From Paludibaculum sp. (GTDB lineage Bacteria > Acidobacteriota > Terriglobia > Bryobacterales > Bryobacteraceae): 64,000 nucleotides of DNA. Positions 35,492 to 44,430 of the stretch are shown here, one piece after another. Positions within the stretch are counted from its first letter, which is position 1; the number at the start of each line of letters is the position of its first letter. Location: NCBI GenBank assembly GCA_029973955.1, contig JARKQJ010000145.1, positions 53,728 to 117,727 on the forward strand. Reading direction: 5' to 3'. The translations under genes and the position numbers were made by a program. The notes under the pieces were generated by a model. The model did no database searches. It was not told the origin of the DNA and saw only the letters and a program-made list of their open reading frames with translations.

Positions 35492-36415
35492 ATGCGACGA
35501 ACGATGATTCTGGTTGCGGGTCTCCTCTTCGCCGGATCGGTCACCGCACGACCCGACGATCTGGAAGACTCGTACGCGAAACTACAGAGCGCCGTTGCCG
35601 CCAAGGACGCGGCGCAAGTGAAGGAACTGTCGAGTAAGCTTTATTCCCTTGCGAGGGAAATGGCAATGAAACCCGCCCCAACGGAAGAGAGCGGCAAGGA
35701 GCTCTGGACCAAGCAGGTGGCGTATGCGAAGGAACTGGAGGCCTATTCTGAGTACGCGCTTTACGCCACGGCGGTCCAGTTGCAACCGGCCACCACGGTG
35801 GAGCTGATGGATGCGCTGGTGGCGCAGAATCCGAAGAGCAAATATCTTGGACTGGGCTATGGCGCCTATCTGTCGGCGCTCAGCAAGTCCGGACAGGCGT
35901 CGAGGATTCCCGCCGTGGCCCAGAAAGGACTCATCAACTTCCCGGATGACGACGACCTCCAGATGGTGATGGCCGAATATGACGTCAGCCGCAACCAACT
36001 GGCGGACGCAGGACCGCATGCCGAAAAGCTCCTGCAGGTGTTGCCGCGCCATCCCGTGCCGGAAGGAATGAGCGCCGGCGACTGGGAGAGGAAGAGAGAC
36101 CAGGCTTTGGGACGGGCCATGTGGATTGCCGGCCAGGCGCACAGCGCGAAAGGCGAATACAATCTGGCCGACCAGGATCTGCGCAGCGCCCTGCCCAGGA
36201 TCGCCGGGAATGATGCAATGCTGGCCGCGGCCTACTTCCAGTTAGGAGTGGCGAACTACCACCTGGGCCGGCAGGGCATGAATGCCAACCAGGTGCTGGA
36301 GGCGGCGGCTTTCAGTGACAAGGCTGCCGCCATCCGCGGCCCGTATCAGCAACAGGCCTGGACAAACGCCAACGCCATGCGCCGCGAAGCCGCCAAGATG
36401 CGCGGCGCCAAGTAA
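35492..36415 (+). CDS. secreted TPR-like protein
   Basis: 307 residues from ATG 35492 (AGGAGAGAG upstream); the longer frame from 35396 overlaps the divergent promoter. Signal peptide MRRTMILVAGLLFAGSVTA. The rest is almost wholly helical with degenerate tetratricopeptide pairs: YALYATAVQLQPATTVELMDAL, YLGLGYGAYLSALSKSG, AYFQLGVANYHLGRQGMN. No catalytic residues. TPR proteins of this kind usually scaffold periplasmic complexes. The stop is 4 nt from the stop of the convergent M28 peptidase gene. Confidence 0.75.
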   Translation: MRRTMILVAGLLFAGSVTARPDDLEDSYAKLQSAVAAKDAAQVKELSSKLYSLAREMAMKPAPTEESGKELWTKQVAYAKELEAYSEYALYATAVQLQPATTVELMDALVAQNPKSKYLGLGYGAYLSALSKSGQASRIPAVAQKGLINFPDDDDLQMVMAEYDVSRNQLADAGPHAEKLLQVLPRHPVPEGMSAGDWERKRDQALGRAMWIAGQAHSAKGEYNLADQDLRSALPRIAGNDAMLAAAYFQLGVANYHLGRQGMNANQVLEAAAFSDKAAAIRGPYQQQAWTNANAMRREAAKMRGAK

Positions 36416-36419
36416 CGGA

Positions 36420-37898
36420 TCAGTGCACACCGTGCAGTTGCTGCCAGCTCTTGTGGTAGCCGGCTGTCCGCGGATTGGATTCCACCCAGTGCGGCTCCTG
36501 CGCAGCGTTGGCCACGCGCGCAGCCGCCAGGGCGGAGGTGCGCACCACGCGTTCCATGTTTGCGTAGTCGATCTTGTCCCAGTGGTCGCCGGGCCGGTGG
36601 TAGTCGGGGAAGATGTAAGAGACCGATAGCGTGATGGCCGGCACGCCGGCATTCGCCAGCGACTGGTTGTCGCTGCTGCCGAAGAAGCCATCGCTGTTGC
36701 GCTCATGCTTCCAGGTCTCAATGCCGGTGAGCTTGGCCGCTTCGGTGAGATCCTGGCCGAGCGTCGTGTAGTCGAATCCCGTGGCGGTGAGCTTGCCCGT
36801 GCGTGAACCTTCGTTGTCGTCGGTGCGGCCCATGTGCTCGAAGTTGAGATTGCCTGCCGTTTGGGCCAGCGGCACCAACGGGTGCGCGGCGTAGTAACGC
36901 GAACCCAGCAGGCCCTTCTCTTCGCCAAAGTAAGTGATGAAGAGGATCGACCGCTTCGGCTTCTGAGGCGAGGAAGAGAGCGCTTCGGCGATGGCGAGCA
37001 CGGTGGCCACGCCGGAGGCGTCGTCGTTGGCGCCGTTGTTGATCTTGTCGCCTTCGGCGCGCGGATTCACGCCGGTATGGTCGTAATGCGCGGAGAGGAT
37101 CAGGAAGGTCTTGGAGAGTGTGGGGTCCGATCCCGGCAGAATGGCCGCGACATTCTTCAGCGCGACGGGCTCTTCCACCGGAGCCTGGATCGAAATAGTG
37201 AGCTTGGAACTGCCGTCGATCTTCGCCGCCAGCGCTGCAAAGGCCTGATCGCTGATGGTGACCACCGGGGGGCGCGGCGTGCCTGAGCCGGCCTCGCGCA
37301 ATTGCTCGCGCATCATGAACGCCTGGCCCGCGACGACCAGCACCGCCGGCTTCAGCGCCTGCACCGCGGCGCGCTTCTCGTACAAGGCACGGCCCCTCAA
37401 TTCACCCGGCAACAGGACCACCGCCTTGCCCGCCACCTCCGCGGCCGCCGGCAACGCCGAGCTTTCGGCCGAAAGAGCGATCTTCACCGGCGTGGCCTCC
37501 GACAGGGAGAACGCGCCTTCCGCCGAAACCGCCGTATGCGCCGCATCGGCTCTGAACTGCCCGTCGCCAGCCGTGAGCAGGAAGGAGAACTGGTCCATCG
37601 GCTGCTTCGCCTTCACAAAGGCCGCGTTCTGGAAATACGTGTCGCCGGCAGCCGGCTGCAGCCCATAGCGGCGGAACTGCGAAGCAATGTAATCCGCGGC
37701 GATATCCAAGCCGCGCGAAGGCGTGTCCCGGCCCTCCATCGAATCCGCGGCCAGGAAGGAGACATGCCCTTGCAGGGTGCGCGCGTGGATGGATTGGAGC
37801 ATCGCCTGCTCGGCCGGCGAAAGCGGCTCGGCGGCGGAAACAATAAGCAATTGCGCGGCGCACAGCAGTACGCCGAAAGTGCGGAAAATGGGCTTCAT
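36420..37898 (-). CDS. secreted M28-family zinc aminopeptidase
   Basis: 492 residues with a signal peptide (MKPIFRTFGVLLCAAQLLIVSA). Two-zinc aminopeptidase fold. Ligands are in AHYDHTG (His), NNGANDDASGVATVL (bridging Asp), YFGEEKGLLGSRYY (Glu pair), and DYHRPGDHWDKID (His). A PA-type insert lies between about residues 150 and 230 (AGKAVVLLPGEL ... VVTISDQAFAAL). Would release N-terminal residues from peptides in the periplasm or outside. With the M24 peptidase and the zinc metalloprotease it suggests peptide scavenging. Confidence 0.9.
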   Translation of the reverse strand: MKPIFRTFGVLLCAAQLLIVSAAEPLSPAEQAMLQSIHARTLQGHVSFLAADSMEGRDTPSRGLDIAADYIASQFRRYGLQPAAGDTYFQNAAFVKAKQPMDQFSFLLTAGDGQFRADAAHTAVSAEGAFSLSEATPVKIALSAESSALPAAAEVAGKAVVLLPGELRGRALYEKRAAVQALKPAVLVVAGQAFMMREQLREAGSGTPRPPVVTISDQAFAALAAKIDGSSKLTISIQAPVEEPVALKNVAAILPGSDPTLSKTFLILSAHYDHTGVNPRAEGDKINNGANDDASGVATVLAIAEALSSSPQKPKRSILFITYFGEEKGLLGSRYYAAHPLVPLAQTAGNLNFEHMGRTDDNEGSRTGKLTATGFDYTTLGQDLTEAAKLTGIETWKHERNSDGFFGSSDNQSLANAGVPAITLSVSYIFPDYHRPGDHWDKIDYANMERVVRTSALAAARVANAAQEPHWVESNPRTAGYHKSWQQLHGVH

Positions 37899-37972
37899 GG
37901 GATGACTTCAGGGTATCATCCGCGCCGCCCATCCCAGTCTGAAATCAGGAGATTTGAGCTAGAGTATCGTAC

Positions 37973-40552
37973 ATGCGCTACGCAAACTCGCTTCTGATGG
38001 CAGTGTGCGCGGCCGGCCTCACATTGGCCGGCGCCTTTGCCCAGGATCCCCCGCCGGCCGAGCAGGCCAAGCCCGAAGGCGGCCCGCCCGCCGGTATGCG
38101 CGGCGGCGCCGCCGCTGCCTCCACCGAACCGAAGCCCTACGAGAGAGTCGTGACCAAGGAGTTCACCACCGACGACGGGCTCTTCAAATTACATCGCAAC
38201 AAGGACAAGGTCCTCTACGAAATTCCCAAGGCGGAACTCGGCAAAGAGATGCTGTGGGTGAGCCAGATCCGCAAGACCACCATCGGCGTGGGCTACGGCG
38301 GACAGTCGCTCGGCAGCCGCGTGGTCAAGTGGGAGCAGCGCGGCAATCGCATCCTCCTCAAATCAGTGAACTTCGAGATCACGGCCGATCCAAAGGATCC
38401 CATCGCCAGGGCCGTGGCTGACGCCAACGCCGACACCATCATCATGGCCTTCAACGTCGAAGCCTTTGCCAAGGACGGCTCGCCTGTGATCGACGTCTCG
38501 CGCCTCTTCACCACGGACGTGCCGGAGTTCTCGGCCCGCGCCCGCCTGCGGGCCCGCGCCATGGACCCCTCCCGCTCCTTCCTCGAAAAGGCGACCAGCT
38601 ATCCCCTCAACATTGAAGTGGACGCCCTGCATACCTATACGACCCCCACTGACCTCCCCACCGCAGGCGCGCCCGCCCCTGCCCCAAACCCCTTCATGGG
38701 CTCCGGCATGCGGCCCGGTTCCGGCACGGTCGTGGTGCACTACTCCATGGTGAAGCTCCCCGAACACCCCATGATGCCGCGCCTCATGGATGAACGCGTC
38801 GGCTACTTCTCGCACTCCACCATGGACTTCTCGCGACCTGAAGCCAAGGCCGTCCGCCGCACCTTCATCGCGCGCTGGCGCCTGGAGAAGAAAGACCCCA
38901 CCGCCGCCCTCAGTGAGCCCGTCAAGCCCATCGTCTTCTACGTGGATCCGGCCACGCCCAAGCACCTGGCGCCTTACGTGAAGGCCGGCGTCGAGCAGTG
39001 GCAGGTGGCTTTCGAAGAGGCCGGTTTCAAGAACGCCATCATCGGCAAATACGCTCCCTCCAAGGAAGAAGACCCCGACTGGGCGCCTGAAGACGCCCGC
39101 TACTCCGTCATCCGCTGGCTGCCCTCCACCATTGAGAACGCCATGGGGCCGCACATCTCCGATCCGCGCTCCGGCGAGATCCTCGAAGCGGACATCCAGA
39201 TGTACCACAACGTGCAGCAGCTCTCCTCGGACTGGTACTTCACCCAGGCCAGCCCGCTCGATCCGCGTGCGCAGAAATACCCGCTGCCGGCCGATCTCGA
39301 AGGCAAGCTGCTCGAATACGTGGTGGCGCATGAGGTCGGCCATTCGCTCGGCTTCCAGCACAACATGAAAGCCAGCTCGCTCTACCCCATCGAGAAGATT
39401 CGCGACCGCGAGTGGGTGAAGAAGAACGGACACACGCCCACGCTCATGGATTATTCGCGCTTCAATTACGTGGCACAGCCTGAGGACAAGATCGACGCCA
39501 TTGATCTGATCCCCAAAATCGGGCCTTACGACAAGTTCGCCGTGAAGTGGGGCTACACCCCGCTTCCTTCCGCCAAGACCCCCGACGACGAGAAACCCAC
39601 GCTCGACGAGTGGGCCCGCGTGCAGGAAAAGACCGCCTACCTGCGCTTCTCCACTGAGGGAGCCAATGGCGCCGACTATGGCGAGAACACTGAAGCCGTG
39701 GGTGACGCCGACGCCGTGCAGGCCACCACGCTCGGCCTCAAGAACCTGGAGCGCGTGGCCGGCTACCTGCTGAAAGCCACGGAAGAGAAGGGCGAGAACT
39801 GGGATCAGCTCGAGCGCGTCTACAGCCGCGTTCTCGGCCAGTGGTCGCTCGAGATGGGCCACGTGGCGGCGCTCATCGGTTCCGATGAGACGCAGCAGTT
39901 GCACGGCGGCCAGGCCGGTGTGCGCTTCAAAGCCGTCCCCAGGGAACGCCAGCAGGCGGCCGTCCAATTCCTGCTCGCCAACGGCATGAACGTGCCCAAG
40001 TGGGCGCTGAACCCCGAAGTGCTGCGCCGCATCGAGCCCGATGGCGCCATCACCCGCATCCGCGCCGCGCAATCCCGCCTCCTGTCCGCCATGCTGCTCT
40101 CCTCCCGCATGAATCGTATGACGGAGCAGGCCGCCACCGATCCCAAGGCATACGCTCCGGCCGACTTCCTGGCTGACGTGCGCAAGGGCGTCTTCAGCGA
40201 AGTCTACGCCGGCAAGTCTTCCATCGACGCGTTCCGCCGCAACACGCAGCGGATCTACCTCGAGCAGTTGGGCGATAAGCTCAATGGCAGAGCGCCGGTG
40301 AACGACGACGCCCGCAGCCTCGTTCGCGCTGAGCTGAAAAGCCTCAGCGGCGACGTCACCCGTGCCATGTCCAACGCCACGGACCGCGCCACCCGCGCCC
40401 ACCTCGATGACGTGAAGGACCAGATCGCCCGCATCCTCGATCCCAAGTTCGTCCCGCCTGCTCCCGCCTCCGCCGCCCCCGCCGCGGTCCGGCGCGGAGT
40501 GGAGGATCCCTGGGAACTCGACTGCTGGCCCGACTACGGCATCTACCGCTAA
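37973..40552 (+). CDS. secreted zinc-dependent metalloprotease, DUF5117/DUF4953 type
   Basis: 859 residues, signal peptide ([18 protein letters not shown]) and a Pro/Ala/Gly-rich linker. The N-terminal half carries the DUF5118/DUF5117 domains ([31 protein letters not shown] in pieces, [21 protein letters not shown]). The metzincin zinc motif is [11 protein letters not shown] with His453, His457 and His463 as ligands and Glu454 as base, followed by a Met-turn candidate ([11 protein letters not shown]). The family is common in Bacteroidetes and Acidobacteria. Starts 74 nt from the divergent M28 gene, so both may share control. Confidence 0.9.
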   Translation: MRYANSLLMAVCAAGLTLAGAFAQDPPPAEQAKPEGGPPAGMRGGAAAASTEPKPYERVVTKEFTTDDGLFKLHRNKDKVLYEIPKAELGKEMLWVSQIRKTTIGVGYGGQSLGSRVVKWEQRGNRILLKSVNFEITADPKDPIARAVADANADTIIMAFNVEAFAKDGSPVIDVSRLFTTDVPEFSARARLRARAMDPSRSFLEKATSYPLNIEVDALHTYTTPTDLPTAGAPAPAPNPFMGSGMRPGSGTVVVHYSMVKLPEHPMMPRLMDERVGYFSHSTMDFSRPEAKAVRRTFIARWRLEKKDPTAALSEPVKPIVFYVDPATPKHLAPYVKAGVEQWQVAFEEAGFKNAIIGKYAPSKEEDPDWAPEDARYSVIRWLPSTIENAMGPHISDPRSGEILEADIQMYHNVQQLSSDWYFTQASPLDPRAQKYPLPADLEGKLLEYVVAHEVGHSLGFQHNMKASSLYPIEKIRDREWVKKNGHTPTLMDYSRFNYVAQPEDKIDAIDLIPKIGPYDKFAVKWGYTPLPSAKTPDDEKPTLDEWARVQEKTAYLRFSTEGANGADYGENTEAVGDADAVQATTLGLKNLERVAGYLLKATEEKGENWDQLERVYSRVLGQWSLEMGHVAALIGSDETQQLHGGQAGVRFKAVPRERQQAAVQFLLANGMNVPKWALNPEVLRRIEPDGAITRIRAAQSRLLSAMLLSSRMNRMTEQAATDPKAYAPADFLADVRKGVFSEVYAGKSSIDAFRRNTQRIYLEQLGDKLNGRAPVNDDARSLVRAELKSLSGDVTRAMSNATDRATRAHLDDVKDQIARILDPKFVPPAPASAAPAAVRRGVEDPWELDCWPDYGIYR

Positions 40553-40563
40553 ATCACTCCAGA

Positions 40564-40607
40564 GGCGGCTCTACCATGCAACGCGGTTGAGCCGCCGTTC
40601 TTGTCTC
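40564..40607 (+). terminator. intrinsic terminator after the metalloprotease gene
   Basis: GGCGGCTC (40564-40571) pairs perfectly with GAGCCGCC (40589-40596) around a 17-nt loop and is followed by GTTCTTGTCTC, a modest T-rich tail. Confidence 0.6.
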
Positions 40608-40734
40608 AAGTCACCTCATTCTTCATCTGATCGCTGCCCGCTCTTTGTCCTTGCCTTCATGAGGAAATCCTCGTAATCTGGCAAATATCTAGTGGAAGCC
40701 AGAATCAGGCTCCACCCGAGGAGGACACCCGTCT

Positions 40735-41367
40735 ATGCGCTACTTCGTAGCTTTGTGCTTCTTCTGCACAACCGCCTGCACGATGCTTGCGGCCCCCATC
40801 CAGGTCGGTGAGGGAGCCTTTTCCGGCTCCGCTACCGTTGTCAACTTCAACTCCATCGCCAACGAAGAGCAGATTGTCGCTCAGTATGCCGGCCTCGGCG
40901 TCACCTTCTCCGGCGGCCTTTACGGCCTGACTAATCCGGGCGATGCCGATTTCTTCCCCGCACCAGGCGCAGCCATCGCTTCCAACTGGCTCTACTCCCA
41001 AGCGCAACACGGCCCCATGCCCATCACCGTGACGTTCTCCACTCCCGTCCTCCGCGTCGGCTTCCTCACCGAAGTCAATGCAGGGGACACCACCACCATC
41101 GCCACCTACTCAGGTGTTTCGTCCACCGGTTCGGTCAACCACCTGTCCAGTTCGCTCACGGCAGCGTTTTTCGGAGTGGAGGACCTTTCCGGCATCAGCA
41201 GCATCACCATCAATGTCACTGGTCCGGGAAATCATTTCATCGCACTCGACGACCTCCGCTTCGACACCGGCGCCGCGGCCCAGGTCCCCGAACCCACAAC
41301 CTGGCTGTCCCTTGCCGGCGGCCTCGCCCTGCTCGGCGCGCTCCGCCGCCATTCTGCGGCCAAGTGA
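40735..41367 (+). CDS. PEP-CTERM sorting-domain protein
   Basis: 210 residues; GAGGAGG 10 nt before the ATG. Signal peptide MRYFVALCFFCTTACTMLAAP, a beta-sandwich body (TVVNFNSIANEEQIVAQYAGLGVTFSGGLY in pieces; ISSITINVTGPGNHFIALDDLRF), and the sorting signal VPEPTTWLSLAGGLALLGALRR. The body resembles secreted PEP-CTERM proteins with an expected carbohydrate-binding-like fold. A second such protein is at 16.7-17.2 kb; the exosortase must be elsewhere. Confidence 0.85.
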   Translation: MRYFVALCFFCTTACTMLAAPIQVGEGAFSGSATVVNFNSIANEEQIVAQYAGLGVTFSGGLYGLTNPGDADFFPAPGAAIASNWLYSQAQHGPMPITVTFSTPVLRVGFLTEVNAGDTTTIATYSGVSSTGSVNHLSSSLTAAFFGVEDLSGISSITINVTGPGNHFIALDDLRFDTGAAAQVPEPTTWLSLAGGLALLGALRRHSAAK

Positions 41368-41712
41368 CCCGACAAACCGCTGAAGACCGGCCGCGCCGGA
41401 GCCAATGAGCGCGGCGAGTCCCGTGCCAAGTAGTCCACCGCTACGCCGCCGGTCTCCTCAACAGCGCCCGCTCCCTCATCCAGCGCTTCCACGGCACGCC
41501 CCTCTCTCTGCCCAGCTCCCCTAACCCAGTCCCAAGAGACGCCCCGCCCATGCCTGCCCCGAGGCCACGCACGGAGCAAGTGGGTCGACTAGCTTTGGCC
41601 CGACGCGCGAACTCAGCTCGCATGGCCTGCTGGATTATCTTGGTGTGCCTCTCATTGCGTATTGATCCCTTTGCCCGATCTGATAAGCTGTCCGGCAAGA
41701 AGGTACTCCCTC
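41368..41712. other. 345-bp gap without a recognisable gene
   Basis: The longest gap in the window. Minus-strand frames exist (for example 41441-41698) but encode low-complexity Arg/Gly/Ala-rich sequence with no ribosome site, so I do not call a gene. No strong hairpin or repeat was seen. The 3' part contains TTGATC and TGATAA within the last 50 nt but their spacing does not make a good promoter. Confidence 0.5.
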
Positions 41713-43116
41713 ATGAAAGATTCCACCAGCCCCAGAACCTCGCGGCGTGATTTTCTCGCGCGCACCTCCACCACCGCCGCCGGCGTCTCCGCCCTCTCCG
41801 GTATCACTCTGCCTGCCGTCCACGCGCAGGGTTCCAGCACCATCCAGGTGGCGCTGGTCGGCTGCGGCGGACGCGGCACCGGCGCCGCCGTCAACGCCCT
41901 CTCCGTCGCCGGCAGCCCCATCAAGCTTGCGGCCATGGCCGACGTCATCGACGCCAAGCTCAACTCCAGCTACGACAAGCTCAAGTCCCAGTTCAACGCC
42001 CAGGTGGACGTCCCGCCCGAGCGCCGCTTCCTCGGCTTCGACGCCTACAAGCAGGCCATGGACGCCCTCAAGCCCGGCGACGTCGTCATCCTTGGCACTC
42101 CGCCCGCCTTCCGCTGGGTGCAGTTCTCCTACGCCATCGAAAAGGGCCTGCACACGTTCATGGAGAAGCCCGTCACCGTCGACGGCCCCACTACCGTGCG
42201 CATGATCAAGCTGGCCGAGGCCGCGGATCGAAAGAACCTCAAGTGCGGCGTCGGCTTGATGGTCCGCCATTGCCGCGCCCGCCAGGAACTGCTGAAGCGC
42301 ATCCAGGACGGCCAGATCGGCGATATCGTCGCCATGCGTGCCTACCGCATGGGACAGGGGGGCGGCACCGCTGGCCCGCGCCCGGCCGGCGTCAGTGAAC
42401 TCACCTACCAGATCCAGCGCTTCCACGCCTTCCTGTGGCTGAGCGGCGGCGTCTTCAGTGATTACTACATCCACCAGATCGACGAGTGCAGTTGGATGAA
42501 GGGCGCCTGGCCCGTGGAAGCTCACGCCGTCGGCGGCCGCCACTATCGCGGCGAATCCCTCGATCAGAACTTCGACACCTACTCCGTCCAGTACGTCTAC
42601 CCGGACGGCACCCGCCTCTTCTTCGACGGCCGCAACATGAAGGGCTGCCGCGACGAGTTCGCCAGCTACGCCCACGGCTCCAAGGGCTCCGCCGTTATCT
42701 CCACCCTCTCCCACGCTCCCGGCATGACCCGGATCTACAAGGGGCAGAAGATGCCCACCGTCATGTCGCGCAAAGACCTGCCTCTCAAGGAAGACCCCAA
42801 CCTCGCCTGGGCCTTCCCTCAGCCCGAGCGCAGTCCCTATCAGTTTGAATGGGACGATCTCATCGAGGCCATCCGCCAGGATCGCAAGTACAACGAAGTG
42901 AAGCGTGGCGCCGAGGCCAGCCTGGTGGCTTCCATGGGCCGCATGGCCGCCCATACCGGCCAGATCGTCACCTTCGACCAGATCATGAACTGCCCGCACG
43001 AGTTCGCGCCCAACGTCGACAAGCTCACCATGGACGGCCCCTCGCCGCTCCAACTCGGGCCCGACGGCAAGTACCCTGTGCCGGAACCCGGCATCAAACT
43101 CGATCGCGAATATTAG
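41713..43116 (+). CDS. Tat-exported Gfo/Idh/MocA-family oxidoreductase
   Basis: 467 residues from ATG 41713; the frame extends back to 41662 but the twin-arginine signal TSRRDFLARTSTTAAGVSAL fits the later start. NAD(P)-binding segment IQVALVGCGGRGTGAAVNAL, then EKPVTVDGP with the catalytic-type Lys (EKP motif), and QIDECSWMKGAWPVEAHAVGG. Exported members of this family are frequent in Acidobacteria, Planctomycetes and Verrucomicrobia, and some act on sugar derivatives or glycosides using tightly held cofactor. Substrate unknown. Ends 24 nt from a convergent lipoprotein gene. Confidence 0.88.
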   Translation: MKDSTSPRTSRRDFLARTSTTAAGVSALSGITLPAVHAQGSSTIQVALVGCGGRGTGAAVNALSVAGSPIKLAAMADVIDAKLNSSYDKLKSQFNAQVDVPPERRFLGFDAYKQAMDALKPGDVVILGTPPAFRWVQFSYAIEKGLHTFMEKPVTVDGPTTVRMIKLAEAADRKNLKCGVGLMVRHCRARQELLKRIQDGQIGDIVAMRAYRMGQGGGTAGPRPAGVSELTYQIQRFHAFLWLSGGVFSDYYIHQIDECSWMKGAWPVEAHAVGGRHYRGESLDQNFDTYSVQYVYPDGTRLFFDGRNMKGCRDEFASYAHGSKGSAVISTLSHAPGMTRIYKGQKMPTVMSRKDLPLKEDPNLAWAFPQPERSPYQFEWDDLIEAIRQDRKYNEVKRGAEASLVASMGRMAAHTGQIVTFDQIMNCPHEFAPNVDKLTMDGPSPLQLGPDGKYPVPEPGIKLDREY

Positions 43117-43140
43117 CGTGCCCCGCTCGTGCCGGCGCGT

Positions 43141-44298
43141 CTACGACCGCCGGCGCGCCACCTGCAGGTTCGACGGAACTTTGCCCGCTCCATACCCGAT
43201 GCGGAATCCCAGCGGCTTCACGCTGGCTCTCTGCGTCTCGTACGCCTCGCGCAGGTCCTTCTGCGTCCGGAACTGGAAGCTCTTTCCGTACGGCTGCACG
43301 TAGTCGCCGTAGAGCTGCACCTGCCACGGTCCCGCTGCAAAGTACTTCCACGGAATGCCGGAGTCGTCCTGCAGTATGGCGCCGCTGGCGTCCAGGATCA
43401 GTGACCGGATCAGGTTGAAGTTCTCGCTGTGCAGCATGTAGGACGTCGCCTTCAACAGAGTATCCGTCTGGCCCAGGGATGTGATGTAGCGCCGGAACGC
43501 CGGGTTGTTCTTCATGTGAGCGTCGTCCAGGTTGAGGGAGATGTAGTAGAGCGACGCCTTCTGCCCGCCCTGTGCCGTCTCGATGTCAAACCGGATGCCG
43601 CGGTTCAGGCCGAACGCGGAGCGTTTAGGCCCCGGCACGCGGTGCTCCAGCTTGCCCTCTTCGTTGATCTGGATGTACTCGAAGCCATTGATCTTGTAGC
43701 CCGAACGCGCCAGTAGGATCAGGATCGGTTCCGTCACCCCGTCCGTCACCTGGCCGCGCAACTGCCGGTCCATTTCCTTCGTGACGAAGAAGCTCTTCTG
43801 TAGCAGCGATTGCAGCGTGCCCGCGATGCCCGGCAGCAGGGTGCCGATCGTCTCAGGCGTGAACTGGTCAGGCTCCGGCACCAGCCCTGGCGGCTCCAGC
43901 GCCGCCATCACGTAGGTCTTCCGGTTGGGGAAGAATGTGAGCATCGTCAGCGCGTCCGCGCCCGAGAACGGATACCACACCGCCCGCTCCCCGCCTTGCA
44001 CCAACTCCGACTGGGCGAACTTCTGCATCGCCGGCTGGCGGCCCGCCTCGAACTTGTCCCACAACGCCTCCATGTTCTTGGCGTGTTCCTGCCAGATCGG
44101 ATCAGACTCCAGGGCCTTGTACGAACTCTCCGCCCGCCCCGGCATTCCAGCCAAAAACTTGGCCGTGTCGTTGGCGTGTAACGGATCCAGTTCCTGGGCC
44201 TTCTGCACGGTCGCCTTTTCGGCAGGGTCGTGCTGGGCCTGGCAGGCAGTCAGACAGAAGGTGATGGAGAGAAACGCGGAGGCCGCGAAGCAGCGCAT
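43141..44298 (-). CDS. lipoprotein of unknown function
   Basis: 385 residues from ATG 44298. The N-terminus MRCFAASAFLSITFCLTAC has a lipobox-like CLTAC. The mature part begins with a charged helical region (PAEKATVQKAQELDPLHANDTAKFL), then a mixed alpha/beta domain with GGERAVWYPFSGADALTMLTFFPNRKTYV (in pieces) and the closing IPWKYFAAGPWQVQLYGDYVQPYG. It resembles conserved acidobacterial and proteobacterial proteins of unknown role; I cannot name the family with confidence. Alone on the minus strand, upstream of nothing obvious. Confidence 0.7.
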   Translation of the reverse strand: MRCFAASAFLSITFCLTACQAQHDPAEKATVQKAQELDPLHANDTAKFLAGMPGRAESSYKALESDPIWQEHAKNMEALWDKFEAGRQPAMQKFAQSELVQGGERAVWYPFSGADALTMLTFFPNRKTYVMAALEPPGLVPEPDQFTPETIGTLLPGIAGTLQSLLQKSFFVTKEMDRQLRGQVTDGVTEPILILLARSGYKINGFEYIQINEEGKLEHRVPGPKRSAFGLNRGIRFDIETAQGGQKASLYYISLNLDDAHMKNNPAFRRYITSLGQTDTLLKATSYMLHSENFNLIRSLILDASGAILQDDSGIPWKYFAAGPWQVQLYGDYVQPYGKSFQFRTQKDLREAYETQRASVKPLGFRIGYGAGKVPSNLQVARRRS

Positions 44299-44373
44299 AT
44301 GGGTTACTTTCAGTGTAGCGGCACGCAGCCTTCGCATCTCCGTTTGCGCCCGGCCTGGCCAAAAGATAGTTAA

Positions 44374-44401
44374 GGCCGGAGTCGCAGTCGCGGCTCCGGC
44401 C
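44374..44401 (-). terminator. intrinsic terminator of gyrA
   Basis: GGCCGGAG/CTCCGGCC (44374-44381 and 44394-44401) is a perfect 8-bp stem with an inner CGC/GCG pair. On the minus strand it is followed by TTAACTATCTTTT, a plausible U-rich tail, 30 nt after the gyrA stop. Confidence 0.75.
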
Positions 44402-44430
44402 TCGTTGCCTATCTCACTGAGAACACGGCT

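Noticed and set aside
38363..40402. 679-codon minus-strand frame
   Set aside because: Antisense of the zinc metalloprotease; the plus-strand gene has an intact HExxHxxGxxH site.
41232..41698. Minus-strand frames in the 345-bp gap after the PEP-CTERM gene
   Set aside because: Low-complexity Arg/Gly/Ala products, no start signal, partly overlapping the PEP-CTERM gene.
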